A stretch of 64,000 nt of DNA, taken from assembly GCF_027744825.2 (NCBI RefSeq), contig NC_071336.1, positions 12,463,001 to 12,527,000 of the forward strand, given 5' to 3'. Under the pieces are notes generated by a model. That model saw nothing but the letters and a program-made list of their open reading frames with translations, was not told where the DNA came from and made no database searches. A program made the position numbers and the translations under genes. Below, in pieces: positions 61,838 through 64,000 of the stretch (the first letter of the stretch is position 1; the number at the start of each line of letters is the position of its first letter). Origin of the DNA: Synchiropus splendidus. Lineage: Eukaryota > Chordata > Actinopteri > Syngnathiformes > Callionymidae.

Positions 61838-64000
61838 CTCTGTTCGTGTAATTGAGATCAGGAGTGGTTTATTTACCAAGAAGCAAAAAAGCAAAAAACT
61901 GTTTGTGAGATCGATAAATGAATGAATAAATAAATAAATGACAAATTATAATAATAACATTTTTTTATTTGCAACATTTCATCCAAAGATGCAGCTCAAA
62001 TGACTACACATAATAAAAATAGAGTCGCACACTCACACATACACAGCCTTTTTGAGATGAGGATACAAAACCAGATTATTAAAACGTAATAAATAAGCTT
62101 TATTTAAAAATAAAGCCTTAAAATTATCGGCCCTCAGGTGGTCAGCTCAGCACATATGGTTCTTAATAGCTAACAGATGTTTTTCCAGTCGATATACTGA
62201 AAGATGACTACTGGAGGACCGCATTACGTTTAACCTAAATATCGCTAACTCCATCCGGATTGCAATCTCAAAACATCTTGCATTCAAAAGAAACTTTCTA
62301 GATTAAGATCTAGTTTAGAGGTGAGCTGTGACTCCATTCCTCTTGAGACAGAATATCGCTTTATCCTCTTTAGCACTCAGCATCAGTCAAACTACACTGT
62401 ATAGATGACACTGAACTCTGTGCAGCCCTGGTGGATCACTGGGAGGTGAATGTGCAATGGTTGCTTAAAGTAATACCTTCATTCAGGATCTACATCTGGT
62501 TCTTCTCAAGACAACAATCAAGTGCCCCACCTGGGATGATGGTGCAGTCTTCCCCACTGGCATGGGACCTAACATGGTTGGTCAGTTTTTGTATCCTTTA
62601 GACTAGAAAGAAGAGTTGAGTTCACGCTTGCGTTGTGACCCTGGGTTGATGTTTTCAAATCATGCCTCACCCAGCAACCGCTGAATCAGCAACATTAATG
62701 TGTTTTGTGCATGATCCTTGCACAAGTACTGTGTTTTGTGATGTTTTTGCGTTTTTTTTTTGCAACAACTGGTGGACGGTACCATGTACAAACACTCATG
62801 TGTCAACATTTTGGAGAAAATGTCCCTGTAAATCTAATTTAGAGAGTATCAGGACTGAGCTCAAGCACACACGTGAAGACTGCAACTTAATGAAATGCAG
62901 TGCATCTTTCTTTAGGTCTCACTAGATTGACCATGAATGTCAAAGACGGATATGTCTGACTTCCTGTGTCAGCGTGTGAAGCTCTCATGATAATCCTCAC
63001 TGTGGGGAGGAAATTAGTTCCATCACATTTCAAGATACCTGCTCTTGAAGGGCAGCATGTATATTGAATGAGAATGAACAAGCAACAATGATCCTCGTGT
63101 GAGACTGGAAACCCGTGCCGTAAGTTCATCAATTATCAAAGTTATACTGATCACAGCGATGCAGTTACTGAAAAAAACTGATACGACCCCAACCGGTCAA
63201 TAATTTGACTTACTTTTACATGACTATAATCGGTTACTAGTGATCCATTCAGAGTCACGTACACATACGTTTTCTTCCTGTTGGGCAACACCTGATAACA
63301 GACAACATGCTGCCAAGGAGCTCACTTCTAAAACCCTATTCAGAGGAGCCCTCTAGTGGAAATGTCACAGGGTTATCTGAGCTCTCTGTCTTGTAACGGC
63401 AATATAGGTCGCTCATAGGCCTGACAATATTTCACAGAGTTCATCGTCCTGGGAGTGGTTTGGTAGAGATTCCTTGTCACCTCTTCCGTGTGCTTCTTAT
63501 TTAGTTCCATTGAAGGGTCATGTGCACTTTTTCCATTGAGTGAAATGAAGGAACCAATGAGGTAACAGTCTCAGGATGCACCTAGTTAAACAGTAACTTC
63601 AATGGTGTTTAATGAAATGAAGATATCTTTTGGAAAATGTCTTTATTCCTTCCCCTTCTTTTCAGCAAACACACTAAAACCCCAAAAAAACAACTTGATA
63701 CATTATTACTGCACATAGTCAACATTGCTTTACATTTTTTTGTTCATGATATAACCAGTGTTTTCTTATGCGTTAATACACCCTTGTTACTAAGGTAAGG
63801 TTGGGACGATATGCATTTGGTCCATTTCAATATTTTCCTGATGCGATTGATGTCGTGATTCTGGATTATAATGGGATTTATTAATTTAAAATAAATGATA
63901 ATAATGATATGATCTGTTCAAAGTGGTGATGATTGTATTTGTGGATTTTTAAAGAGTATTATTCACTATATATGCTGTAAATACACAACTGCACAATAAC
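61838..64000. other. Intergenic DNA at the right edge
   Basis: AT-rich with short AATA/AATG-type runs near 61915-61940 and no recognisable exon or RNA gene. Confidence 0.4.

Overview
The window is nuclear DNA from a vertebrate, almost certainly a percomorph-type teleost fish. The evidence is intron-rich genes with GT-AG splice sites, AATAAA signals, many short dispersed repeats typical of fish, and the gene order TRIM2 - RNF175 - FGB - FGA, which matches human 4q31.3. No bacterial, phage or CRISPR-like content was seen.

Layout. Positions 2.7-5.9 kb hold two tandem single-coding-exon rhodopsin-like GPCRs (+). Positions 9.3-13.5 kb hold a TRIM2-type gene (-) with B-box, coiled coil, filamin and NHL regions but no visible RING exon. 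Positions 18.0-21.9 kb hold a non-coding, 5'TOP-type snoRNA host gene (+) with six copies of a U14 (SNORD14)-like C/D snoRNA, one per intron from intron 2 to intron 7. Positions 22.2-26.5 kb hold RNF175 (+). Positions 28.7-32.7 kb hold fibrinogen beta, fgb (+). Positions 33.5-34.8 kb hold a short second fibrinogen-alpha-like gene (-) without A-knob, alpha-C region or globular domain. Positions 36.2-42.2 kb hold full fibrinogen alpha, fga (-), with both alpha and alphaE splice forms. Positions 43.5-49.0 kb hold a C2H2 zinc-finger gene (-). Positions 49-60.4 kb form an intergenic stretch with repeat remnants. Positions 60.4-61.7 kb hold an intronless four-Ig-domain membrane receptor (+). The rest is intergenic.

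How the genes work together. fgb and fga encode two of the three fibrinogen chains. The gamma gene, which lies next to FGA in mammals, is not in the window; its expected place is taken by the zinc-finger gene. The short alpha-like gene keeps the two cysteine pairs of the alpha disulfide rings and the same exon lengths as fga, so it could join a fibrinogen-like coiled coil without a polymerisation knob. The snoRNA host would supply U14, needed for 18S rRNA processing. The strongest candidates for something undescribed are the six-copy U14 host gene, the truncated alpha-like fibrinogen gene, the RING-less TRIM2 and the intronless Ig receptor.

Gene models were read by hand. Exon boundaries were checked by splice motifs and by reading-frame arithmetic, which closes for every multi-exon gene listed except for the unlocated first exons that are noted.
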